A stretch of DNA of 7,832 nt from an uncultured Alphaproteobacteria bacterium (GTDB lineage Bacteria; Pseudomonadota; Alphaproteobacteria; Rickettsiales; Midichloriaceae), in contig CAIOSF010000136.1 in NCBI GenBank assembly GCA_903860855.1, positions 1 through 7,832 on the forward strand, read 5' to 3'. The notes below the pieces were generated by a model. It searched no databases, was not told where the DNA came from, and saw only the letters and a list, made by a program, of their open reading frames with translations. Shown here in pieces: positions 1 through 5,327 of the stretch (position 1 is its first letter; the number at the start of each line of letters is the position of its first letter). Made by a program: the position numbers and the translations under genes.

Positions 1-226
1 ATATAGCAGCATATTTTTTGTTTATCGTCACCCACTCCGACAACTCCTTTGATTCTGGCTTAATTGCACCAACAGGACATTCCGGTTCGCACACACCACA
101 ATCTATGCATTCATCCGGATTAATGACCAGCATATTGTTGCCTGCATAAAAGCAATTCACTGGACAAACCTCGACGCAATCTGTGTATTTACATCTGATG
201 CAATTTTCCGTAATAACGTAGGTCAT
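1..226 (-). CDS. fdxA: Ferredoxin, 7Fe-8S FdxA type (3' end outside window)
   Basis: Small electron carrier of the bacterial-type ferredoxin family, expected to hold one [3Fe-4S] and one [4Fe-4S] cluster in the cytoplasm. The 75 visible codons start [17 protein letters not shown]. Cysteines lie at residues 9, 12, 17, 21 and 25 in the first cluster region. The second has a complete C40-x2-C43-x2-C46-x3-C50-P motif ([13 protein letters not shown]). The family is usually about 105-112 residues, so about two thirds is present and the C-terminus is beyond position 1. The ATG is chosen because the family begins MTYVV/IT at exactly this point. No Shine-Dalgarno sequence is evident upstream. It is transcribed divergently from the tRNA-Leu gene. 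The identification is strong; the in vivo redox partner cannot be told from sequence. Confidence 0.95.
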   Translation of the reverse strand, partial: MTYVITENCIRCKYTDCVEVCPVNCFYAGNNMLVINPDECIDCGVCEPECPVGAIKPESKELSEWVTINKKYAAI

Positions 227-341
227 ATGTATATATTATGATTATTCACTAATAATGGCTCTTGATTTCCAACACCATCCAGTATAGACTGAACGGCGTT
301 GTTTGTATAGCTTGATTCCTACCGAATGAGCTGTAGATCAT

Positions 342-426
342 GCGGATATGGCGGAATTGGTAGACGCGCTAGACTTAGGATCTAGTTCCGAAAGGCGTGT
401 GGGTTCGAGTCCCTCTATCCGCACCA
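342..426 (+). tRNA. tRNA-Leu (anticodon UAG)
   Basis: A class II tRNA with a long variable arm. The acceptor stem GCGGATA pairs perfectly with TATCCGC. The D-arm region reads TGGCGGAATTGGTAGACGCGC. The anticodon stem CTAGA/TCTAG encloses loop CTTAGGA, giving anticodon TAG at 376-378, which reads CUN leucine codons. The T-arm carries GGGTTCGAGTCCC. The 3' CCA is genome-encoded at 424-426. It lies 57 nt before tRNA-Gly on the same strand. Confidence 0.97.
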
Positions 427-453
427 TGAGATCTTCTTAAGATTTCAGTTTTT
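427..453 (+). terminator. Likely rho-independent terminator after tRNA-Leu
   Basis: Immediately after the CCA end there is an inverted repeat: TGAGATCTT (427-435), loop CTT, AAGATTTCA (439-447). It gives nine base pairs including one G-T wobble, and is followed by GTTTTT (448-453). Position and U-tract fit an intrinsic terminator or a tRNA 3'-processing hairpin. The stem is AT-rich, so its strength is uncertain. If it works, tRNA-Gly needs its own promoter or depends on readthrough. Confidence 0.5.
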
Positions 454-483
454 CGAATTTCAATCCTTCGATTTTCGTATTTT

Positions 484-557
484 GCGGGCGTAGCTCAATG
501 GTAGAGTCCCAGCCTTCCAAGCTGGTAGTGTGGGTTCGATTCCCATCGCCCGCTCCA
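484..557 (+). tRNA. tRNA-Gly (anticodon UCC)
   Basis: A 74-nt class I tRNA. The acceptor stem GCGGGCG pairs with CGCCCGC. The D-arm is TAGCTCAATGGTAGA. The anticodon stem CCAGC/GCTGG encloses loop CTTCCAA, giving anticodon TCC at 516-518, which reads GGA/GGG. The T-arm is GTGGGTTCGATTCCCAT, and CCA is encoded at 555-557. A T-rich stretch (GGTTTTTCATTTC) follows without a clear hairpin. Confidence 0.97.
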
Positions 558-655
558 GGTTTTTCATTTCATTTTCTATTTGATTCACGCAAGCTAACTC
601 TATAGCTAGGATATACTTTGAATTATGGCAAGAACTGGTAGTTGAATTGCGGCAC

Positions 656-684
656 TTGCCACAAGAGTAAATTAGTGCTATTAA
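656..684 (+). promoter_or_regulatory. Candidate sigma70 promoter for rpmB
   Basis: TTGCCA (656-661, five of six matches to the -35 consensus) is separated by exactly 17 nt from TATTAA (679-684, four of six for the -10). It would give a leader of about 35 nt ahead of the rpmB ATG at 726. The surrounding DNA is AT-rich, so chance matches are possible. The 17-nt spacing and the position support it. Confidence 0.4.
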
Positions 685-725
685 CGATAGACTTAGAATA
701 GTAAACACTTCATTTAATTAGATCG

Positions 726-1049
726 ATGTCCAGAAAATGTACTTTTACCGGTAAAGGAGTTCTGTCTGGGAATAATGTTTCCCACTCCAATCGCAAGACG
801 CGCCGTAGATTCTTACCGAATTTACAGAATTTTTCGTTCTTCAGTTTAACTCTTGATCGCAGTGTAACGTTGCGTCTGGCAGCTCACACAGCAAGAACAA
901 TTGATCACAACAAGGGTCTAGATGAATTCCTTCTGGGCAGCCGCGTCGCCCTTCTGCAGAAGGAGGCCTTGTTAGTGAAGAAAGAGATCATGGATGCAAG
1001 AAAAAGCATAGAGAAAGCTACTGGAAAAATCACAGAGCAGAGCGCATAG
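726..1049 (+). CDS. rpmB: Large ribosomal subunit protein bL28
   Basis: Structural protein of the 50S ribosomal subunit. The N-terminus [20 protein letters not shown], followed by [13 protein letters not shown], is the bL28 signature, with the alphaproteobacterial pattern of one long basic N-terminal half. The later segment [20 protein letters not shown] matches the conserved RVSAHALRT-type core. At 107 residues it is about ten longer than many alphaproteobacterial L28 proteins. The extra residues form a charged C-terminal tail after the usual KREIE-like helix. The ATG start fits the family N-terminus exactly; no clear Shine-Dalgarno precedes it. It is followed 82 nt later by rpiB on the same strand, and the two need not be cotranscribed. 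Confidence 0.96.
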   Translation: MSRKCTFTGKGVLSGNNVSHSNRKTRRRFLPNLQNFSFFSLTLDRSVTLRLAAHTARTIDHNKGLDEFLLGSRVALLQKEALLVKKEIMDARKSIEKATGKITEQSA

Positions 1050-1085
1050 CGCGTGCCGGCTTCTCCCGACCAATTTTCCCATGAA

Positions 1086-1114
1086 TTAGCACATACTGGG
1101 ATGGGTAATATAGC
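1086..1114 (+). promoter_or_regulatory. Possible promoter for rpiB
   Basis: TTAGCA (1086-1091) and TATAGC (1109-1114) are separated by 17 nt. Each hexamer matches the sigma70 consensus at four of six positions. Transcription would start near 1121, about 11 nt before the preferred rpiB ATG, which would explain the missing Shine-Dalgarno. The evidence is weak on sequence alone. Confidence 0.25.
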
Positions 1115-1131
1115 ACCTGTTTGCCTTGATT

Positions 1132-1626
1132 ATGATAATACTTGCATCTGACCACGCCGGCTATAACCTTAAGTCATTTTTAGTCCATCAACTATCAGCT
1201 GATCACCCGGTGATTGATTTAGGAACAAATTCCGAAATAGCAGTTGATTATCCTGATTTAGCCCGTCTTTTGTCGCTATATATGAAACAGAACAAAGGTA
1301 TTAAAGACAATTTACAGAACCATACCAGTGACAATTCCAGCCCATCTGATTCTGATACCATCGGCATATTGATATGCGGAAGCGGCATAGGAATGAGTAT
1401 AACTGCAAATCGATTTCCATGGATCAGAGCGGCATTATGTTCTTCTGTAGAACATGCCGTTCTCGCTAGACAGCACAATAACGCAAATGTTTTGGTTATG
1501 GGAGAAAAATTTACCGATAAAATTTTAGCTCTTGAAATAACAAAAGCCTTCCTTGTAACAAAAGATAGCGATGAAGAAAGGCATAGAAGAAGGATACAGA
1601 AAATTACCTCTTGTTATACTACTTGA
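1132..1626 (+). CDS. rpiB: Ribose-5-phosphate isomerase B, with an internal insertion
   Basis: Interconverts ribulose 5-phosphate and ribose 5-phosphate in the non-oxidative pentose phosphate pathway; cytoplasmic. With the ATG at 1132 it is 164 residues. Family landmarks are in order: ASDHAG (D7, H8), DLGT, VDYPD, ILICGSGIGMSI with the catalytic cysteine at 82, NRFPWIRAA, ARQHNNAN with the catalytic histidine at 115, and EERHRRR (H151) near the end. The family is normally about 145-150 residues. The excess is a polar stretch of about 20 residues (roughly 55-74, rich in N, S and D) between VDYPD and the catalytic loop. A TTG at 1126 is in frame, but ATG at 1132 gives the normal MIILASDHAG start. 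All catalytic residues are present, so it is probably active. Confidence 0.93.
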   Translation: MIILASDHAGYNLKSFLVHQLSADHPVIDLGTNSEIAVDYPDLARLLSLYMKQNKGIKDNLQNHTSDNSSPSDSDTIGILICGSGIGMSITANRFPWIRAALCSSVEHAVLARQHNNANVLVMGEKFTDKILALEITKAFLVTKDSDEERHRRRIQKITSCYTT

Positions 1627-1756
1627 TGAGACTAGCTATTTAACTCATCAAGCCGTTGGCTGGATATTGAGAGAAGCTGGGAAACCAAACCAGATTGCCT
1701 TTATGGCATTCCTGGACAAATACTATGGTCGAATGCCAAAATTTTCTTATTTTTAG
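1625..1756 (+). pseudogene. Relic of a DNA-alkylation-repair (AlkD-like) gene, 3' part
   Basis: Starting at the rpiB stop, in a different frame from rpiB, translation gives LTHQAVGWILREAGK and then FLDKYYGRMPK. From memory this aligns without gaps to the C-terminal region of HEAT-repeat DNA alkylation repair proteins (pattern HKAVGWxLREVGKR...AFLDxHxxxMPR). The usual next block (T-x-L-R-Y-A-I-E) is missing, because the frame stops at 1754-1756. No upstream part of such a gene exists, since that space is rpiB. The simplest reading is a truncated, dead remnant left after deletion or recombination. It is not annotated as a functional gene. An open frame starting at 1571 overlaps rpiB, but its first 18 codons are only rpiB out of frame. 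Confidence 0.5.
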
Positions 1757-1872
1757 ATCCTAATACATGTTCAGGATGGTTAATCAATTCTATACAATAC
1801 CTGGATTCTGTATATACAAAAAGTCCTGGATCCGACTAGAGACCAATCTGGAAACTGGTATTACTCTATATT
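1757..1872. other. Convergent junction, no gene seen
   Basis: AT-rich spacer where the plus-strand block meets the minus-strand block. It holds a 10-bp palindrome, TGTATATACA (1809-1818), and a weak hairpin (1842-1859) without a good U-tract. CCTGGAT occurs twice about 30 nt apart. All three frames in both directions are interrupted. Confidence 0.6.
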
Positions 1873-2397
1873 TTAAATCTCAAAATTCTCGACGTTACTG
1901 TTAAATATACTATTATTGTAGTGAATATTAGTACCGAGTTCATCTTGAGATCCAAATATAAATGGCGCCGGTAATACAGAAAGATAATCTATTTTCTTAT
2001 TAAAAAGGCTCTCACAAAGCGAAATAGAATCCATTTTCAGCATGGTATTTTCATTCCTCTTCGTCTCTTGCTTTATCAGATCGAGTAGCCTGATCCTACA
2101 TCCTTCGATCCTATATGCGCTAACTTTACACGCTTTACCATCACTGCCATCATCATACCTACCGCTTGGTTCTTCGACCTCAGCAGAAGTACTAAATACC
2201 TTATGTAAATTCATAACTTGCGTAAAATCCTTGTGCTCACTGTTATACTCGTTATTGTTGTATTTATCAATATCTTTGCTGTTCTTGGTAGAGCATACCA
2301 AGAGATCATAATCCTGCAAATCGCCTGATTTTGACAAATTGTCTAATTGCGCAACCATCTGTGTATCCTTCTGTATTTTTGTATCTTGATCTAACAT
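1873..2397 (-). CDS. Hypothetical protein, 174 residues, family not recognised
   Basis: I do not recognise this protein. It is real-looking because AGGAGG sits 5 nt before its ATG, the best ribosome binding site in the window, with a plausible promoter upstream. The N-terminal half (1-90) is polar and likely disordered, rich in D, N, K, S and Q, with a DKYNNNEYNSEHKD stretch and an acidic EVEEPSGRYDDGSDG patch. Residues about 91-142 look more structured: VSAYRIEGCRIRLLDLI and a probable helix, then SISLCESLFNKKIDYLSVLP. Four cysteines (35, 90, 100, 128) are spaced without an obvious metal motif. There is no signal peptide and no membrane segment. It sits between an AlkD-like relic and a transposase-like relic, so it may be lineage-specific accessory cargo, or the surviving start of a once longer gene. 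Confidence 0.6.
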   Translation of the reverse strand: MLDQDTKIQKDTQMVAQLDNLSKSGDLQDYDLLVCSTKNSKDIDKYNNNEYNSEHKDFTQVMNLHKVFSTSAEVEEPSGRYDDGSDGKACKVSAYRIEGCRIRLLDLIKQETKRNENTMLKMDSISLCESLFNKKIDYLSVLPAPFIFGSQDELGTNIHYNNSIFNSNVENFEI

Positions 2398-2402
2398 ATT
2401 AT

Positions 2403-2408
2403 CCTCCT
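2403..2408 (-). promoter_or_regulatory. Strong Shine-Dalgarno of the hypothetical gene
   Basis: On the minus strand AGGAGG is followed by ATAAT and then ATG at 2397, a 5-nt spacer. This perfect match is the main reason for accepting the unrecognised gene and its start. Of the other plausible starts, rne and the ABC exporter have recognisable sites, while rpmB, rpiB and the ferredoxin do not. Confidence 0.8.
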
Positions 2409-2423
2409 AGTAAAAATTAAAAC

Positions 2424-2452
2424 AGCATAGCAGACTTAAAGGCCTGTCCCAA
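2424..2452 (-). promoter_or_regulatory. Candidate promoter of the hypothetical gene
   Basis: Minus-strand TTGGGA (2452-2447) and TATGCT (2429-2424) are 17 nt apart. Each matches the sigma70 hexamers at four of six positions. Initiation would fall near 2417, leaving a leader of about 20 nt that contains the AGGAGG. Confidence 0.4.
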
Positions 2453-2885
2453 ATTGAATTCAGAAGATAGAATTTGCATCATCCCATATACCATGCAGAT
2501 AGCAAGTCAACTTACTATAATGCCCACTTCAGTTTTATACTTGATAGCTCTATGGAATCTTTCGATATACATACCAACCCACGTTGCCGATTGTAAAATC
2601 ATTAATGCTTTTAATGCAATATGAATCTAATCAATATGCCTACTTGAATTGCTATACATGTCAATAAGTTTACATTAATTTGTGCATGAGATTAAATATC
2701 GTTATAATCAACTGTTATTTTGTATTATATGCCAGCTCCCGATTTTAACTACTGCTGCTTTGACTTCGCCTTTGGCTTGTCTATTGCATTTGGAAAATGG
2801 TATTACTACATTGCCAGCTTTTAAGTCATCATGATATTTTCTGTATTTTAAATGCTATATAATATCTAGATAATGAGGCGTTGTA
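2453..2885. other. AT-rich decayed intergenic region
   Basis: About 430 nt with no intact gene. The minus strand contains a transposase-like relic (2507-2674, listed separately). It also has a second open stretch of about 38 codons at about 2708-2850 that includes VIPFSKCNRQ (2806-2777) and ends at TGA. The segment is in the same frame as the relic but separated from it by several stops, and I cannot assign it. A TATCTAGATA palindrome lies just downstream of ccmA. No GC-rich terminator was found for the rne operon. Confidence 0.5.
2507..2674 (-). pseudogene. Decayed transposase fragment, possibly IS3 family
   Basis: One minus-strand frame reads LIDMYS (2668-2651), then SRHID, an in-frame TAG (2629-2627), then ALKALMI, then YIERFHRAIKY (2569-2537), and stops at TGA 2509-2507. 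In IS3-family OrfB transposases the integrase core has a V-I-D-L-Y-S-R-K block followed by a conserved A-L segment, and later an N-x-x-x-E-R-F-x-x-x-L/I-K block holding the catalytic glutamate. Both motifs appear here in order in one frame. The distance between them is far too short and the frame carries a stop, so any element is dead with a large internal deletion. IERFH-x-x-(I/L)-K also resembles Tn5-type (IS4) transposases, so the family is uncertain. Confidence 0.42.
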
Positions 2886-3497
2886 TTATGCAAAATCCGT
2901 TAACACCAAGGCGACTTCATCTTTCAAACTTTCATCCCTATGATCAGCATAGACAATGATCCCACCATTAACTCTTCGTGCCTCAATCATATTGCTAAGA
3001 ATATCTGACACTTCGCGATCTAAGCTAGTAAACGGTTCATCTAGAAACCATATTGCCCCCCGTGATAAAAGCAGAAGCAGCAAACGCAATCTTTGTTGGT
3101 ATCCCAATGATAGAGAAAAAATCCTTTGTTCCAAGATATCACCATCAAAATCTAGCGTTGCAATGGCAGCTTCCATTGCATCTGCGCTATTTAATAGATA
3201 TGCCCATAACTTAATTTGATCGATCACTCTAAACTCCATATCGAGAAGGCCATTCGATGGTATGTAGCGAATGAAGCTGAAGTATTCAGCAGAGGCTGTA
3301 TCGACGTCGATACCATTATATCTGACGTGCCCCTCATGATCATTTATCAAGCGAGCTAAAAGCCTTAACAATGACGTTTTGCCACTACCATTTGGTCCCC
3401 TTATGTGCAGTAGACAGGAAGGCAATAAAGAAAAAGCTAGGTTTTTGAAAATAGCCTTACCATCTCTGTACAGAGTTATATTATCACAGGTTAACAT
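2886..3497 (-). CDS. ccmA: Cytochrome c biogenesis ATPase CcmA (heme exporter ATP-binding protein)
   Basis: ATP-binding subunit of the CcmAB complex of System I cytochrome c maturation, which drives release of heme-loaded CcmE. It is a peripheral protein on the inner face of the membrane. Its 203 residues fit the short CcmA subfamily. Seen: LLHIRGPNGSGKTSLLRLLARL with Walker A at 34-42, an LSLGYQQRLRLL signature region at 129-140 (usually LSAGQQRR), Walker B AIWFLDEP at 148-155, and a D-loop at SLD. The H-loop is reduced to YADHR (H186). As in other CcmA proteins the Q-loop is not canonical (YIPSNG). Its ATG lies inside the end of the upstream exporter gene (7-nt overlap), suggesting translational coupling. 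No ccmB follows. A lone LolD-like ATPase is the main alternative, but the LLxIxGPNGxGKTSLLRLLA block favours CcmA. Confidence 0.85.
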   Translation of the reverse strand: MLTCDNITLYRDGKAIFKNLAFSLLPSCLLHIRGPNGSGKTSLLRLLARLINDHEGHVRYNGIDVDTASAEYFSFIRYIPSNGLLDMEFRVIDQIKLWAYLLNSADAMEAAIATLDFDGDILEQRIFSLSLGYQQRLRLLLLLLSRGAIWFLDEPFTSLDREVSDILSNMIEARRVNGGIIVYADHRDESLKDEVALVLTDFA

Positions 3498-5314
3498 GCA
3501 TTCTGTTGCTTATACTCACTATATAGCTTAGTATATTCACCGCTCGAACCAAGCAGATAACTATGACTACCATGCTCTATCACTCTACCACTTGATATCA
3601 AGTATATTACATCAGCAGATTCGATCGTCGATAACCTATGGGCGATAACTATTGTCGTCCTTCCTTTCTTAAGAGATTCAAGGGCTTTTTGCACTTGCTG
3701 TTCAGAAATGCTATCAAGAGCGCTAGTAGCTTCATCTAACAATAGGATTGGAGCATTTTTAAGCATTGCCCGAGCGATTGCAATCCTCTGTCTTTGTCCC
3801 CCTGAAAGCTTTGCTCCATTCTGACCTATCTGAGTATCGTAACCCTGAGGCATATTTGCAATAAACTCATGAGCTGCTGCCGCCATAGCGGCATTCTCAA
3901 TTTCATCCCTTGTAGCATCTAAACGACCATAACGGATATTCTCCTCTATAGTATCGTCAAATAGAGTTACATCTTGACTTACAAACCCGATAGAGCTGCG
4001 AAGAGATGTCAAGGATATCGATTTTATGTCAATACCTCCTATGGTGATGAATCCTTCGTTTGGATCATAGAAGCGCTGAATTAGCTGCAATATTGTAGAT
4101 TTTCCCACACCAGAACTACCGACAAGGGCGACTGTTTGTCCTCGTTGAATAGTCATATTTAAATCAACTAAAATTCTACTATCATCTTTATATGAGAAAT
4201 GAATATCACGAAATATAATATCCTTATTAGCAGAGAAATGCACTATATCACCATAATCAGGTCTATGCTTACCATCGTCATGGCTGCTAGCATTTGCCAC
4301 CAAATCAATCAAAGTTTTTTGTGGTCTATCGACGATTATGGGTTTCTCATCGATCATATTAAATACTCGTTTTGAAGCCGCCAAACCTTCTTGCATAGAT
4401 GTGTTGAGTTGAGATATGGATTTTAGCGGCTTATAGGCCATCAACAAGGCCGTAACAAAGGAGAAAAAAGCGCCGGGAGTAGTTGTGCCGTTCACAACCT
4501 CCATACCACCATACCATATGACCAAGGCTACAGCCACACCTCCTATGGTCTCCATGATCGGTGAAGAAAGAGAGTCGATTATGGCGGCTTTCTTGTACAT
4601 AGCAAGAATGCTTTGGGTTGCTCCTTTAGCCCTATCTATCTCATATTCCTCTCGACAATATGATTTAATGACGCCAATATTTTGAAATGTTTCATCCAAT
4701 CTAGCAGCAAAACTACCGATTTCTTCTTGCATTCCCCTAGCTATCTTCCTCATACGGCGGCCAAGTCTAAATATTGGCAGAAATGCTATCGGAATGGCCA
4801 TTAACGATATGAAAGCTAGGCTTGCGCTCTGGTATATCATCACGCCTATCAATCCCATGAGGGTGACGAGCTCGCAAGCTAGACCGGTGAGTATATCAGA
4901 AACACATCTTCTCATCGCGTTAATGTCGTTGGTAAAACGAGAAATAAGCTTACCTGAGTGGTGCTGATTGAAAAGAGCCATGTCTGCATGAACAAGATGG
5001 GAATACAACCTCATCTGAATGTCATTAACTACACGTTGGCCAACAACCTTCATGGTTGAGGACTGATAAAATGATGCCACCCCTTTAACTATACTATTTA
5101 CAAGAACAGCTATAGGTATCAATAACAACATGTCGGCTTCCTTTTTGAGGAAAATTTCATCCAAAACCGGCTGCATCAACCAAGCATTAACAGCCGTAGT
5201 TAATGAAATGAATAGCATGCAGATCATGGCCCAAATGAGCTTCGAGATATGCTTACGGATATGTTCCCGGAACAATCTGCGAATTAATGATATGCTGTCG
5301 TCTCTAAATGCCAA
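3491..5314 (-). CDS. MsbA-like ABC exporter (fused membrane and ATPase domains)
   Basis: A half-size ABC exporter expected to act as a homodimer in the inner membrane, flipping lipid A core, phospholipid or another amphiphile. Residues about 20-300 form the six-helix ABC membrane domain, with the coupling-region block FNQHHSGKLISRFTND and LDETFQNIGVIKSY. The ATPase domain has Walker A GSSGVGKST (399-407), Q-loop glutamine 447, signature LSGGQRQR (503-510), Walker B ILLLDE (523-528), D-loop SALD and H-loop H559. The linker at about 328-362 is longer than usual and polar. The start is TTG at 5314: GGAGG lies 6 nt upstream and no in-frame ATG fits, while the only nearby ATG (5327) hits a stop after seven codons. 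It begins 13 nt after rne ends. MsbA is a reasonable name, but the substrate is not proven. Confidence 0.9.
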   Translation of the reverse strand: MAFRDDSISLIRRLFREHIRKHISKLIWAMICMLFISLTTAVNAWLMQPVLDEIFLKKEADMLLLIPIAVLVNSIVKGVASFYQSSTMKVVGQRVVNDIQMRLYSHLVHADMALFNQHHSGKLISRFTNDINAMRRCVSDILTGLACELVTLMGLIGVMIYQSASLAFISLMAIPIAFLPIFRLGRRMRKIARGMQEEIGSFAARLDETFQNIGVIKSYCREEYEIDRAKGATQSILAMYKKAAIIDSLSSPIMETIGGVAVALVIWYGGMEVVNGTTTPGAFFSFVTALLMAYKPLKSISQLNTSMQEGLAASKRVFNMIDEKPIIVDRPQKTLIDLVANASSHDDGKHRPDYGDIVHFSANKDIIFRDIHFSYKDDSRILVDLNMTIQRGQTVALVGSSGVGKSTILQLIQRFYDPNEGFITIGGIDIKSISLTSLRSSIGFVSQDVTLFDDTIEENIRYGRLDATRDEIENAAMAAAAHEFIANMPQGYDTQIGQNGAKLSGGQRQRIAIARAMLKNAPILLLDEATSALDSISEQQVQKALESLKKGRTTIVIAHRLSTIESADVIYLISSGRVIEHGSHSYLLGSSGEYTKLYSEYKQQNAC

Positions 5315-5320
5315 TGAGGT

Positions 5321-5325
5321 CCTCC
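5321..5325 (-). promoter_or_regulatory. Shine-Dalgarno supporting the TTG start of the exporter
   Basis: GGAGG read on the minus strand at 5325-5321, followed by ACCTCA and TTG at 5314. This 6-nt spacing decides the non-ATG start. The site lies in the 13-nt gap after the rne stop codon (5330-5328). Confidence 0.75.
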
Positions 5326-5327
5326 AT

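Noticed and set aside
460..708. 82-codon minus-strand open frame containing GIEPTLPAWKAGTLPLSYAR
   Set aside because: That peptide is the antisense translation of tRNA-Gly, a well-known false gene prediction. The rest has no support.
1126..1131. TTG at 1126 as the rpiB start
   Set aside because: The in-frame ATG two codons later gives the family N-terminus MIILASDHAG. There is no Shine-Dalgarno favouring TTG.
1248..1478. 76-codon minus-strand frame inside rpiB
   Set aside because: It is a shadow of rpiB, which has complete family motifs on the plus strand.
1842..1859. Hairpin ACCAAT/ACTGGT as a terminator between the convergent blocks
   Set aside because: The stem is only six pairs with a wobble, and no continuous T-tract follows on either strand.
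2042..2311. 89-codon plus-strand frame, rich in Leu and Ser
   Set aside because: Antisense to the hypothetical gene, which has a strong Shine-Dalgarno. The hydrophobic look comes from reading acidic and Asn-rich codons backwards.
5307..5327. ATG at 5327 as the exporter start
   Set aside because: That frame stops after seven codons (MEDLIGI). The exporter frame starts properly at TTG 5314.
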